From: Casuarina equisetifolia
Lineage: Eukaryota > Streptophyta > Magnoliopsida > Fagales > Casuarinaceae
DNA length: 64,000 nucleotides
NCBI GenBank assembly: GCA_028551475.1
Contig: CM052362.1
Location: forward strand, 1,186,166-1,250,165
Direction of reading: 5' to 3'
Part shown: positions 25,320-36,135 of the stretch, piece by piece
Numbering within the stretch: the stretch's first letter is position 1
Layout: each line of letters opens with the position of its first letter
Made by a program: the position numbers and the translations under genes
The notes under the pieces: model-generated
The model's input: the letters and a program-made list of their open reading frames with translations, nothing else
Told to the model about the DNA's origin: nothing
Databases searched by the model: none

Positions 25320-27280
25320 AATATGAGTGAATGCTTACCATATAAAACATCAGTATTTTTTAAATCTAAGACATTAAGGAATAACACTTGCACTCGGAGA
25401 ATAATGAAATGGGTAATAAGTAATGAAAAATCAATGTCTCTATGGGATGATTTTCAGCTATTAGAAAGCCTCATGGCTAGTAGAATTGGAAAGCAAATTA
25501 TTCTTTGCTTAAAAATACCTAGGGATGCAAAGGTAGTAACAATAATTAGGAATGGAAAGTGAAACTTACCTACCAATAGAAGATTCTCATAGCATATACG
25601 AACAAATAATATTAATAATTTGTTCAAGCCAAATGATATGGTAGAAGACAAGATTACTTGATGGAAAGTACTTACTTAAATTTGTTTCGGAAGTTATTAC
25701 TCCTTGAGTCTTTGAAGTGGATTTGTATGACATTGTATGGTTCAACTTTGCAATTCCTTGTCAATTTATATTATGATGGCTAGCTTTATAAGATCAGTTA
25801 ACAACAAGGGATACCACTTCAATTCCTTCGAGCATTTAAAGACAAAATTTTATGTTGATATTGTACATCAAATGAGTCCAAACACCACATCTTGATGGGG
25901 AGTTCATACTTTATAGCAATATAGGAATGTTCTATTGGGGCATTCACTTTGGAATATCATCAATTACCTAAGTTTGTATGAAGTAAATGGATTCATAGTA
26001 TTAAATACATGACAATCTCAATTATATATCTTGACATCAAAGAAAACATGTCATGAAGTTGAAGAGGTCTTTTTAAGTTATAATAGACTCTCACCTTTAC
26101 TCTTATCAAATATTTCTATTGTTATAAAGAAACATACAAGAAATTACATTATGTTAATGTTGAAGTTGAATGACATGATTTGATATAGTTAGATAGAGTT
26201 AATAAACACAACTGTGTTGAATTCCTCATTTGTAAGGATAAACTTTTTTATAGTAGAAGTATTATCTTGATGACTTCTCTCAATTAATCTATATTATAAT
26301 TTATGTGGGTCTTAAGTTGAAAATAAAAGGGATCATCATTTTTTCTAAATCATAGAATGATTATTGACATTCTATAATTATGTGATATTCTTGACATTCT
26401 ATGACTTAGAAAAATGATTATCCCTATTTTTTCCATATACTTGGACTAGACAAATTGGGCAAGGTATCCTTACACAACATGGCCATCATAAAAATATTAA
26501 AAGTTGAAATTTTGAATTGTAATAAATGATTAAAGTAACAAAAAAAAAAAGAAATTGATTGCAAAGCTTTTTAAATTTTTTTCCTTACCTTGTATCAATT
26601 ATATGTGGTTTAAATGAAATCATAAATGTTTCTAAACTAAGGTAGTTGAAATATCAATCTTGTTAGGAAAGAGTTGCTCTATTTAGAAAAATAAAATCTT
26701 TTTACATAAATATTTTGTTGTGTTACAACTGAAAAATTCTAAGCTTAATTCTTTTTTTTTTAATAAACTTGTAATGCTAGGATAGATTCTTAAGCCTTTG
26801 TATTTACTTGTTCTTAGACAAATAAACTTATATATTCATAATATATATATATAAATGTATGGAGATTATTATTAATGTGTGACCATCTTATTTTATAGAA
26901 TGCAACAATCAGATGGCTTCTCCATCATGCAAAAAGGAAGAATTTTAAAGCAAGTATACTTAAATCAATGTTTGCCTTATTTATTCGTACTATCTAGAAA
27001 GAAAGAAATTATAGAACTTTTAGATGTGTTGTTAGTTCTCAAAATGTTACTTTTGAAACTATTAAGAGGCTTACTAGAGAGAGATCTTTCAATGTAAGGA
27101 AGATACTTGAAACATCTAAAAAAGATGTGTATTTAGCATACTTGGATAGTAGATGGGATTATTTTTTATTTGATATGATATTGTATGTGGTTTTAACCTA
27201 AAGGTATGCCCATAATCTTATCATCTACAGTTATCTCTTAGATATATAAATCTATGAACTTATCAAAACACAAATGTATA
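25320..27280 (+). mobile_element. LINE relic, zf-RVT region and tail
   Basis: The plus strand matches two other stretches in the window (32.3-32.9 and 37.6-38.4 kb) over long blocks. Shared motifs include CTACCAATA(G/A)AAGATTC, ATTAAGAGGCTTA(C/T)TAGAGAG and (G/A)AACTTATCAAAA near the end. Translated pieces (IIRNGK; the ERDLSM end of the 26879-27097 frame) fit the C-terminal RVT zinc-finger part of plant LINEs. It has many stops and is long dead. A MITE-like hairpin lies inside at 26329-26424. Confidence 0.5.
26329..26424. mobile_element. MITE-like hairpin with about 30-bp terminal inverted repeats
   Basis: The left arm begins GGGATCATCATTTTTTCTAA and ends CATAGAATG. The right arm reverse-complements to GGGATAATCATTTTTCTAAG and ends CATAGAATG. 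About 35 bp lie between the arms, so the whole 96 bp can fold on itself. A related half copy is at 27326-27376. No clear target duplication was seen, so the superfamily is not assigned. Confidence 0.6.
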
Positions 27281-28909
27281 CCATAAGAAGATTGTTCAAG
27301 TATTCACTTTTGGACTTTAAGAAAAGGGATAATCACTTTTCTAAATCATAGAATGTCAAGAACATCACATGATTATTGCACGAAATATTTTTACTATAAA
27401 AAATTTGAATGAGAAAATTAGAACATGTTGTCTCATACAAAACAAATGATCCTTTTGTTAGTCAACGTGCAAATAACACAACACTTGGTTATTAGTATTA
27501 CCACTTAAGTTTTTCTTTATCTCCTTAGAGACTACATAAACTCCTTTTTATAAGCCTTCTAACTCTCACAGGTTGATTCTCTAACCAATGTGGGACACAT
27601 AATTTTTCTCTTCTAATTCTTGTGGGACTAGAACTTTTTTCTTTCCTAATCCATATAAAACATGGACTCTTAAATCATGCGGAACTCCTTTGAGAATTCG
27701 AGTCACATCCAACACTCTACTAAGCTATTAACAAATTGACCCGATAACATTTTAGTAAAACCGAATAAACAAATCTACGCCAATTAATGTTCATAGATCG
27801 TCACGGTCTTCCGAACATGCAGGTGTCACGTGAGCTCCCGTTGATGCGTTATCTGTTCAAAGCATTGCTTTAGTCAACCCCTTTACATGTGATTACGGGT
27901 CTGCATATTTATATATTAACTATAAACGCTGACCAAAGCAGACAGACACCTAAAAAATAAATTTATTTGTGGGCGTCGTGCCTTCATATTTGTCGCCGAA
28001 GACAAATGATACGTTGCCCTTAAACCAAGGGCTAACTGGGGTAGAGGAATGAGAAAAGAGCGGTAAAAATATCCTTTTTTTTTCACTCATTTAAATTCAC
28101 ATATTATAAAATTAGGACCAAAAAGTTTTTGACAGTGCCTGTTCTAAATCTTAATATAAGTTTATTTCCCCTCTTATCTTGTTTTCCCTTTCTCTCACAT
28201 TCTATATAAACATATTGCAGTTACATACGGAGTCAAAACCAAGTTCAAAACCCCATAAAAGAAGAGGTGTAATTATAATTTTTTCATATCTAGCACGTCA
28301 ATCTTGACTTGTTCCCATCATGCAATTTTAGGAGATAAATTAAGGCAAGCACCAGATCCCTCACCTAACAAGTCAGCTGGTAGAAAACTTGAAGATAATT
28401 TGTATAATATTGGTGGGCACAAGTTGTACGTACTTTCCATTGCAATCAGTTAAGATTCTTTTTAAAAATCAGTACCATAACTTTACCAAACAATATTTAA
28501 GACAGTTGCCTTCCAACGCATCAAATTGAATCCACCTGTTGTTTGGCAACTCAGAAACCCACTCACCTTTACTTTGGAAACCCAGGAGCAATCGACTGGG
28601 GGAGGACCAAAGGGGAAAGAAATCCCAGCAAGCTATCTCCTATTATCTCAAAATTGTATAAATATTGTGTTACTATCATGATGGAGGAAGCCATAAGGCC
28701 TGAAATTGGTCTATAGCTTCCAATCGTCCAGTTGTCCAATCGTGGGCCATGTCACTGTCCATGACATCATCATCAATGAACTCGTTCATATAAAACAATT
28801 TATATGTGCATCTGCAGCCTGTAACTTTATTGAACAGTATTTTATTTGCTGTAAATTGGGCTGTTTCTATATTATTAGAATTGGATCGTTTTTTCTCCCT
28901 GGAACCCCC
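27281..28909. other. Upstream region of OSP-A with element remnants
   Basis: At 27326-27376 lies a half copy of the MITE-like hairpin. At 27540-27730 are motifs common in plant LTRs (CCAATGTGGGAC, CTTGTGGGACTAG), probably a decayed LTR on the minus strand. A G-box CACGTG occurs at about 27827. The last few hundred bases are the promoter side of OSP-A. No gene is seen. Confidence 0.35.
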
Positions 28910-28916
28910 TATAAAA
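28910..28916 (+). promoter_or_regulatory. TATA box of OSP-A
   Basis: TATAAAA lies 81 bases before the OSP-A start codon. The following sequence (TGATGAGCATTACCA, then GGAGTAACAA) is shared with the OSP-B core promoter at the same spacing. Confidence 0.7.
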
Positions 28917-28990
28917 GTATACTTTGACGTTGATGAGCATTACCAGCCGGAGTAACAATCCAGACGTTCTAGCAAGAAGATATCCAAGAC

Positions 28991-29418
28991 ATGAAATCTA
29001 TCTCTGCTTTCTGCCTTCTCCTTTGTCTTCTGTCGGTGAGCTCTCATAACCAGCATCAACATTTGATTTTTTACCAGGCTCTTTCAACGAGTCTTCTAAT
29101 TAATCTGAATCTTTATACATCCTTGTTCTACTATGTTTGTGTTTTTTCCTGTAGTTTGTCGACCTCAACGATGCCAGAAAAGACCCGGCAGGCTACTGGA
29201 AAATCATAATGAAAGACCAACCTATACCAGAGGCAATCAAAGATCTTTTCCCTCGTGATCCACTTCATCCAGCTGATTCCAGTATAAAGGACCGTGTTGT
29301 TTGGGATTTTGAAGTCACGCCTAATGCTATCATCTATCATGGCCGTGCTGAGCCTCGAGAAGAGAAACCCTATGTCAAGGACTTTGAACAAAAGCACGAT
29401 AGCGAGATAAAGACATGA
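28991..29418 (+). CDS. Organ-specific protein OSP-A (DUF2775, S2/P4 type), one repeat
   Basis: Two exons, 28991-29035 and 29155-29418, with a GT-AG intron that splits the signal-peptide region, as in all genes of this array. The protein has 102 residues. The hydrophobic start MKSISAFCLLLCLLS followed by FVDLNDA looks like a secretory signal. Residues 29-43 (YWKIIMKDQPIPEAI) are the family signature. One repeat follows (about residues 59-90) with the motif TPNAIIYHG, then an acidic/basic tail. The family is a set of secreted or cell-wall repeat proteins of unclear function. Here I infer a peptide-precursor role, because the only other gene type in the cluster is BURP. AIIY is then the candidate core. 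This is the only copy whose C-terminal tail after the repeat is not cut by a stop. Confidence 0.85.
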
Positions 29419-32309
29419 AGCGGAGCCGAAGAATCCCAATATGTCTTTATGTTGTAGTTGCAGAAGCTCGTGTGTTGTACAACTTTATGCAGTGTGTGAT
29501 CAGTGGTTGGAGATTGTTTTAAGGAGAACAATTGGTCTAAAAATCTTGTTTCTGTTGCCTGATTACTGAAAATCTTTTCTGTTTTCACCTTCTCAACCCT
29601 TTGGAGTGATTCTGGTTGTCTCTGCAGGATTCCCAATATCTGTAATAGTTGCAAATCCTGGAAATAACTTAACAAATTTGAGCGTGTTACAAGAAAAAAT
29701 CTGTTCTCTAGCGTCTTTGGTTACTAGCAAATCTACAGACAAAGTTTTGTGCTTGAGTTTCGCTGTTGTCGTTTGTTTCTAAGCATGGTAGAAATCTAGA
29801 GAAGGTTGAAAAATTGTCTTAGCCCTTACGACGATCCTTGACACAATTCCAACATAGATCGGTAATAAGCATAGGACAACGATAGCTCAAGCTGAACTGG
29901 AACTGTGTCTAAAGAATATGTAAAAGACAGCAGCAGTCTCCGAATGGTTGTCCAATATGTTTAATGGAATCTTCTATATGGGGAAAAATTGTTCAATCTC
30001 CCTTCAGTTTGATGTAGGCAAATGAGATTATGTTTGCAGTTTATGAGCCTCTGTAGTAATATCACTTACGACCTGCAACTTCATTGTGAGTACAAGAAGA
30101 AGCATCAGAATGAAAGGAACTTTTAATAGCGTTTTTAGTGCATTTCCCAGAAATCTACATCCTAAGATTCATCCGTTTTTGGCCTTTTAGGGTAATATCA
30201 ACTGATTATTATTATTATTAAAACTTACGAACTCAAACTTACTTATATGGAATGTTGAACGATATTAACAAGTTGTGTACTGAAAAAACATGTCAGGCAT
30301 TTGATGTCGCTGGCAAATAAGGGAGTTACAATTTGTTATCTCCGATTAGAAAAGATAAGTAATGACTTGGAGTTTGACAAAAGAAGGTCAATACAGCTGA
30401 CGCAAAAACCTCAATCATACAATGTAAGTTCGGGCTTTGGAATATGAGTTTTTATATTTTACTTTTTAAAGTTGACCCTACCGACAACTTATTGGGAATA
30501 CATACCGACACCTTTGTTAGTGCCCACTGCTTGGTATGTGGGTGCATAGCGACCACACCTTTGAGTGAGTGGTCGATTCCCAAATCAACTGAGAAATGGA
30601 TGACGGAATGAAAGTGCCAGAAAAAGGGTAGAAAAAGATGGATCTTGTAAGGGAATTTCGTCGAAAAGCAAGCTCAGATCGTGCTTATCACATGTATCCT
30701 TTGTACCTATCCAAACAACCCCTGTTATAGCAGGCTATATAGCACAGCAGGCCCCTCTGCATGCTAAGCACGTTTCATTTTATATCCTTATGTGGCCAAA
30801 TTTGGTTGTGAACACGGAAGCCATTGATTTGTTATATCAAGGCATTTTGTCAATATATTTTTATCCCACTTTCTTTCTTTATGATTAGATTTAAATAAAA
30901 CATCCCAAGATTTTTACAATTTGACCCTCATTACTTCGTTACTCATTGATTAAGTCTTCACAATTTTCCTTTATTTATTGTAAGGTAAAGTGATGTGTTA
31001 GAAATAGTGATTCCCACATAACCAATCTCTTGGTCTCATCTCTTCCAATATCATCTCTCTAACAATTAGATTTTTTTTAAAAAAAAAGTTTAAGTCATTT
31101 CTAAATAATGATGATGATTATCTCATAAATATTTTGACTTTATATTGTCCTTAATTATTCAAGTGATCCATTCTCTTGATGCCCTCAAAGGAAAGAAGTT
31201 AAGCCCTTTCTAATATTGCAATGCATTACTATTCATAAATTGGGCTTCATAATTTTGAATGAGGAAAATCAAAGTTTGTTGTATTATTCAACACAGTAGT
31301 AGAGTTTAACTTTAGTTTGGAACCTTCAATAGTTTGAACGAAAATTGAACATAAGAAGCAACATGCCTACAACAAAAGACATAAAACAAATAATACTAGA
31401 GTGGAAATATAAACAAGAGAAATAGATTTAGTAGAAACAACTTAAATATAGAAAGGTATAAAGTAAACATAATGACATCATAAGTTGTTTGGAAATCATG
31501 ATCATAGGGCCTAAATACCATGCTACATCTTTACATGAAACTCAACATATTTGAAGAGCAATATGCTATTCCAAAATACAAAGAGAGTTTATTATCTTAC
31601 AAACAAGAAACTCATACAATGATTTTGGATGAAAGTACAAGAGTACCTTAGGCCATATTTATAAGAAGAGTTGGCATGCTTCCTAATGTAACAACATAGG
31701 ATAAGGTTGGTATGATACATCTTCGATTTGTCACATTCTTCAAGGTCATCAAATGTATCCATACGTGGCTAGCTCATAGCTTGTGCATGCAGTGAGAAGG
31801 CGAGGCTGGAGGTGGCAAGTTCTAGTGGAGAAGCTGGTATCTGTGTTGTCAAGGATTCAAAGCTTGGATCTTTCTCTAACACTATGTGATGTCGTAGATA
31901 GCTATAATTGTCTATGTCTTCTTCTTGCTTGCTTGCTTTCTTTCTTCTTCTTCTTTTCTTCTTCTTCATTTTTTTTTTTTTTTTGTGTGATGCCGTAGAT
32001 AGATGATAGTTGTCTAGTCTTCTTCTTTCTTGCTTGCTTTCTTCTACTTTCTTCCCTCCTTTCTTCCTTCTTCTTCTGGTATCTGAGGATGAGTTAAAAA
32101 TAATAATTATCTTATATATTTAATATCTAGTTTTAGTATCCTCCTTATTTAGTTAGTTGTCTTAATAACCCATTTTAAGAGAATAAAGCGAGTCTTTTGT
32201 AACAGGTTGGACTCGAACTATGTCAGTAAAGCAGCTAGATGCATGCTTGTTCGCATGCATACATTGTGGTCAATCCAAACATCCATTGTTGCATGTGATG
32301 CAAGCAATA
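29419..32309. other. Spacer between OSP-A and BURP1, left part
   Basis: The first part is the OSP-A 3' region. From about 30240 to 30860 it matches the spacer after OSP-B (about 36500-37100), for example TGGTATGTGGGTGCATA(G/A)CGACCACACC and GAGAAATGGATGACGGAATG. A pyrimidine-rich segment of about 100 bp is duplicated in tandem at about 31883-32080, each unit starting TGTGATG(T/C)CGTAGATAG. No gene is seen. Confidence 0.5.
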
Positions 32310-32900
32310 GATATACTACTATATAATTTTCCACCAATCTATAATACTATGTCTAGCTATAAAAGATTGACTAAAAACAAAAGAAAAGACTTCAATTTCT
32401 TGGAGCATCTAGAAATACAATATGCTACGATAGCCACACATTGAATGAATCTAGTGACCACATATTCATAAGGTGTTCATATTTTATACAATTTGGGAAC
32501 ATCTTAAGACTATGCTTAATTTATGTCCATCTTCTCTATTATGAAATACAAGAATTAGTTTGATACTTCACTACATGAAAGGGAAGAGTTTCAAGACAAT
32601 TATCTTAATTTTTTTTTTTTACACTATCTAGAAAGAAAGGGATGAGATAATTTTTAGGTACATTACTAGCTCAAAAATTATTACTTTTGAAGGTATTAGG
32701 AGGTTAATTAAAGATAGATTCTTGAATGTAATGAAAATTCTCAAAATAGTAAAAAATTTCTATATTTAGTGTACTTGAATGTTAAATGATTATATTTTTA
32801 TTAGACTTGGTGTTGTATGTAAACTTAATCTAGGGGTAGCCCCAGTATTGTCATATATAGTTAACTACTTTTTATATAAATCCATTTGCTTATCAAAAAA
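32310..32900 (+). mobile_element. LINE relic in the OSP-A/BURP1 spacer
   Basis: The stretch is similar to the LINE relics at 25.3-27.3 and 37.6-38.4 kb. Shared parts include CACCAATCTATAATACTATG-like sequence, CATAAGGTGTTCATA and a GAGGTTAATTA(A/G)AGA(T/G)AGATT block. It ends near CTTATCAAAAAATAAA. It is 5'-truncated and full of stops. Its position between an OSP and a BURP gene matches that of the 37.6-kb copy. Confidence 0.55.
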
Positions 32901-33479
32901 TAAAATAGAATAGCAAATCCCTCTTTCTGGTAAGTGCTTTTTGTATTGTATGTCATTAATTGGCTAAATTTGATCGTGAATAATGTTAAACATGCATCCT
33001 TACCACATGGGCTCTAGATTTGGATATAATTACACGTGGCATCACATAAACGTGGACTCCAAACTTGGGCATAATCTATAGAAAGTGTTAAAGAAGAATA
33101 AAGACCGACACGATATTAGAAATTATAGAAAATGAATCATACTTAATTAAAAAATTTAAATCATCAAGTGAAAATTTTTATTTTATAAATTATTCTTTAA
33201 ATGTTTTATATTTCGGATGTGAAAATTGACAAGTATGCACCATTAATTTGCTGGACAAGAATTCCATTATCAAATCAATCTCAGATACAAGCTTATTCAC
33301 ATGCAAACTCTTGTGCCAATCCCAACAACTGCTCTTACATCATGTTTTAAAAGACAACAAGCAGGTCCTGTAAGCTAAACATGTTTACAACCTTATGTCA
33401 TTACACGACAATACCACTTTCTTCACTGACAACGGAAACTATAGAAATATATACATGAAACGAGCTTGGTACACGTTAT

Positions 33480-34657
33480 TTATTGGAGCATATACGTCAC
33501 TAAATGGACAGACGGTGTTGGAACCCACACAAGATTATCTGCTGGGAAGAAATGGCACACAGGGGAAGTCCCAGGCTGAACCCCAAGCACTCGAAATGAC
33601 ACATGATCAGGGTTCCACTCGGAGGTATCCATATGGCAAACAGCAATAGCTTCCACCCCATCTCCATTCTCACCAACAAGTCTAACCTTAAACACCTTGT
33701 TCTCCGTCTCCTGGCTGTGACAATAGAAGATTGCATAAGGGTAGGGCAAGGAATGACATGCCACCATCTTGGGAGCTGAAACCTCCACAGGCGTTTTCAG
33801 GATGGTGTAGTTCTGGAAATCGGTGGTTGATTTGGAGAGAAGGGATGTGGTTAGAGCTTGGAAAGGGGATTTCAATCCCACTACTGAACGTACAAAATCA
33901 AGCATAGATTCCAAGGAGGTGGCACAGAACTTAGTCTCCCGCTTGATGGGTTTACTCTCACAGTGCCGTAGTGAACTTTCAATGGCTTTGGCTTGAGGAG
34001 AGCCTGGTGAGAGAGAGAAGAATTCAAGAAGGTTTGGGAGCTCTTTTGATGAGAAGGGAATCGAGTCAGCTTCTTCTCTAGGCAAGAAGCGAGGAGAAGA
34101 TGAAGGATCTCTCTTTGGGAAATAGATGGGTATCGTTTTTCCTACCTGTAGATCTTTCAATGTGAAGAAGATCATCGAAGAAGGGTCCATGTGATCCATG
34201 TGCGATGTAGGATGAGTATGAACAGGACCTCCATGTGTTCCTTGATGAGCAGGATCATCAATAGGATGTCCATGGGAATCATATAATCTTATAAGGACAT
34301 CAGTATTATCCTTGCCTCTAGGTCCTTGCAACCCTTCAAGGTGTTTCCTGGCAAGCTCCGCAGATCCAATTCCATTAATACACTGCAGAAAGTTTAACAA
34401 CATGAACCGGGAATCAACAAAAAAATCTGATCAGAAACTTAAAAGGTTCAAAATTCTTCAGAATCGTTGATGGATTTCTGATCATTCTTTCCTTTTTCTA
34501 TGAAACTAAAAGCCAGAAAGACCAATTGAAGGTGATCAACACAGCACAGAAAACCTCGATGATATGTAGATTGCAGAAGAATCAAGGATGATTTTGAGAT
34601 TACCATAACAATTAGAATATGAAGGAAAAGCCTCCAAGATGCAGATCCAATGCCCAT
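33480..34657 (-). CDS. BURP-domain protein (BURP1), candidate secreted peptide cyclase
   Basis: Two exons on the minus strand, 34657-34604 and 34382-33480, give 318 residues. Exon 1 encodes the signal-like [18 protein letters not shown]. Residues of about 45-75 are His-rich (HGHPIDD, HTHPTSHMDHMD). The BURP domain covers roughly the last 220 residues: it opens at FFTLKDLQVGKTIPIYFP, has two conserved Cys regions (RHCES, TKFCATS), and carries the four CH motifs with spacing CH-X10-CH-X26-CH-X25-CH, as the family requires. No repeat with a Tyr/Trp core lies inside the protein, so it would be a split type acting on a separate peptide. BURP domains of this kind can be copper-dependent side-chain cyclases; other family members (RD22/USP-like) have no known enzymatic role. 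It is head to head with OSP-B, 583 bp between start codons. An intact frame suggests it is functional. Confidence 0.9.
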
Positions 34658-35240
34658 CTTTCTCCCTTGGTTTACGAGTCTTAACTTTTGTTTGTCTATT
34701 AGCCAAAAGCCTCCAAGAGAAAGAACAGATACATAAATGAAGACCAAAGGCCAAATCCGTAAAACACATTAATCTATTCCCTACCAACCCTAAAACTACC
34801 AATAGGGAAAAAGAAAGAAGAGATGCTGCCAATATTCAACTTATTTATGAATATCTAATCACAAGTCAAACCTAAGTATAATATTAATTTTGCAAGTGCA
34901 ACTCACCTTTAAAGGAGAACCTAGAGGCCAATGATTGCTAAAATATTTCAAGGGGGACATTAAGATAACCATTCTTGCTCATAGTTGCTTCTGGTCCAAT
35001 CTAGTTTTATTCTACCAAATTTTCCAAATTGGCCCATCGATTTAATAGGCAAATTAGTTGGAGATTTACGAATTAAATGTGGAAAAATGATGGTAGATAA
35101 CAGGAGCCGCTAAATATTAAGAGTCTCAGGCTACATTAATGTAATTTTTCCAAGAATTGGTTTATAAAAGTAACAGTTTGAGGGTGATGAGCATTGCCAT
35201 TTGGAGTAACAACCAAGGTCCGCCAGAGGATACTGAAGAC
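34658..35240. promoter_or_regulatory. Shared divergent promoter region of BURP1 and OSP-B
   Basis: The two start codons point away from each other across 583 bp. The right end has the OSP-B TATA box. From about 34850 to 35090 the sequence matches the region upstream of BURP2 (about 39960-40190), for example ATTCTTGCTCA(T/G)AGTTGCTT, so the BURP-side promoter is conserved between copies. Shared control of the pair is inferred from this layout. Confidence 0.5.
35163..35169 (+). promoter_or_regulatory. TATA box of OSP-B
   Basis: TATAAAA lies 78 bases before the start codon in a context shared with OSP-A (TGATGAGCATTGCCA follows). Confidence 0.7.
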
Positions 35241-36135
35241 ATGAAATCTGTCTTTGCTTTCTGCGTCCTCCTTTATCTTTTCTCGGTTAGCTCTCCATAA
35301 CTAGGATCACCATTTAATTCTTTAATATACTCTTTCATTTAGTCTTCTGGTTCATCTGAATCTTCTCATCGCTTTTCTTTTCTCATTTTCTGTACGCAAA
35401 TACATCCTTCGTCTACTAACTTTGTATTCTTTCCTATAGTTTATCGACCTCAATGACGCCAGAAAAGGCCCAGCTGACTACTGGAAAATCATAATGAAAG
35501 ACCAACCAATACCAGAGGCAATCAAGGATCTTTTTCCTCGAGATCAACTTACAGCTGATGCAACTATAAAGGACAATTTTGTTCAGGATTTTGATGCTAC
35601 GCCCAACGCTATCATCTATCATGGCCGTGCTGAGCCTGGAGAAGAGAAGCCTCATGCGGGGATGAAGGACCGTTTTGTTCGTGATTTTGATGCTACGCCA
35701 AATGCTATCATCTATCATGGCCGTGCAGAGCCTGGAAAAGAGAAGCCTCATGCGGGTATGAAGGACCGTTTTGTTCGTGATTTTGATGCTACGCCAAATG
35801 CTATCATCTATCATGGCCGTGCAGAGCCTAGAAAAAAGAAACCTTGTGGGGGTATGAAGGACCGTTTTGCCCGGGATTTTGATGCTACTCCCAAATCTAT
35901 TATCTATCAAGCCCATGCTAAGCCTAGAGAAAAGAAGCCTTATGCGAATATGAAGAACCGTTTTGTTCGCTATCTTGATGCTACACTGAATGCTATCATC
36001 TATCAAGCCCGTGCTAAGCCTGGAGAAGCGAAGCGTTATGCGATTATGAAGGACCGTTTTGTTCCGAATTTTGATACTACTCCCAACTCTATTATCTATC
36101 ATGGCCGTGCTGAGCCTTGGGAAAAGAAGCCTTAA
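35241..36135 (+). CDS. Organ-specific protein OSP-B with six tandem repeats
   Basis: Two exons, 35241-35285 and 35440-36135, give 246 residues. The signal-like start is MKSVFAFCVLLYLFS. The family signature YWKIIMKDQPIPEAI follows, then six repeats of 32 residues (96 bp) filling 35566-36135. The repeat pattern is MKDRFVRDFDATPNAIIYHG followed by a charged RAEP(G)EEKPHAG part. The tyrosine motif reads AIIY, AIIY, AIIY, SIIY, AIIY, SIIY; the residues after Tyr are HGR or QA(H/R). The stop codon (TAA) replaces the TAT that continues OSP-A; the same frame beyond it still reads VKDLEPKHNREMKEKHP, so the tail has been lost by one substitution. A long open frame on the opposite strand is only a by-product of the repeats. 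Inferred role: multi-core precursor peptide for a BURP cyclase. Confidence 0.9.
35566..36135 (+). repeat. 96-bp coding tandem repeat (six copies) in OSP-B
   Basis: Copies begin at 35566, 35662, 35758, 35854, 35950 and 36046. Copies 2 and 3 are nearly identical at DNA level; 4 and 5 are the most diverged. The last copy ends at the stop codon. Confidence 0.95.

Noticed and set aside
34448..34832. Minus-strand frames of 98-99 codons upstream of BURP1
   Set aside because: They overlap BURP1 exon 1 in other frames and its upstream region. Only the MGIGSASWRLF frame is conserved in BURP2.
35566..36135. CRISPR-like array
   Set aside because: Repeats are directly adjacent and coding, in a plant nuclear context.
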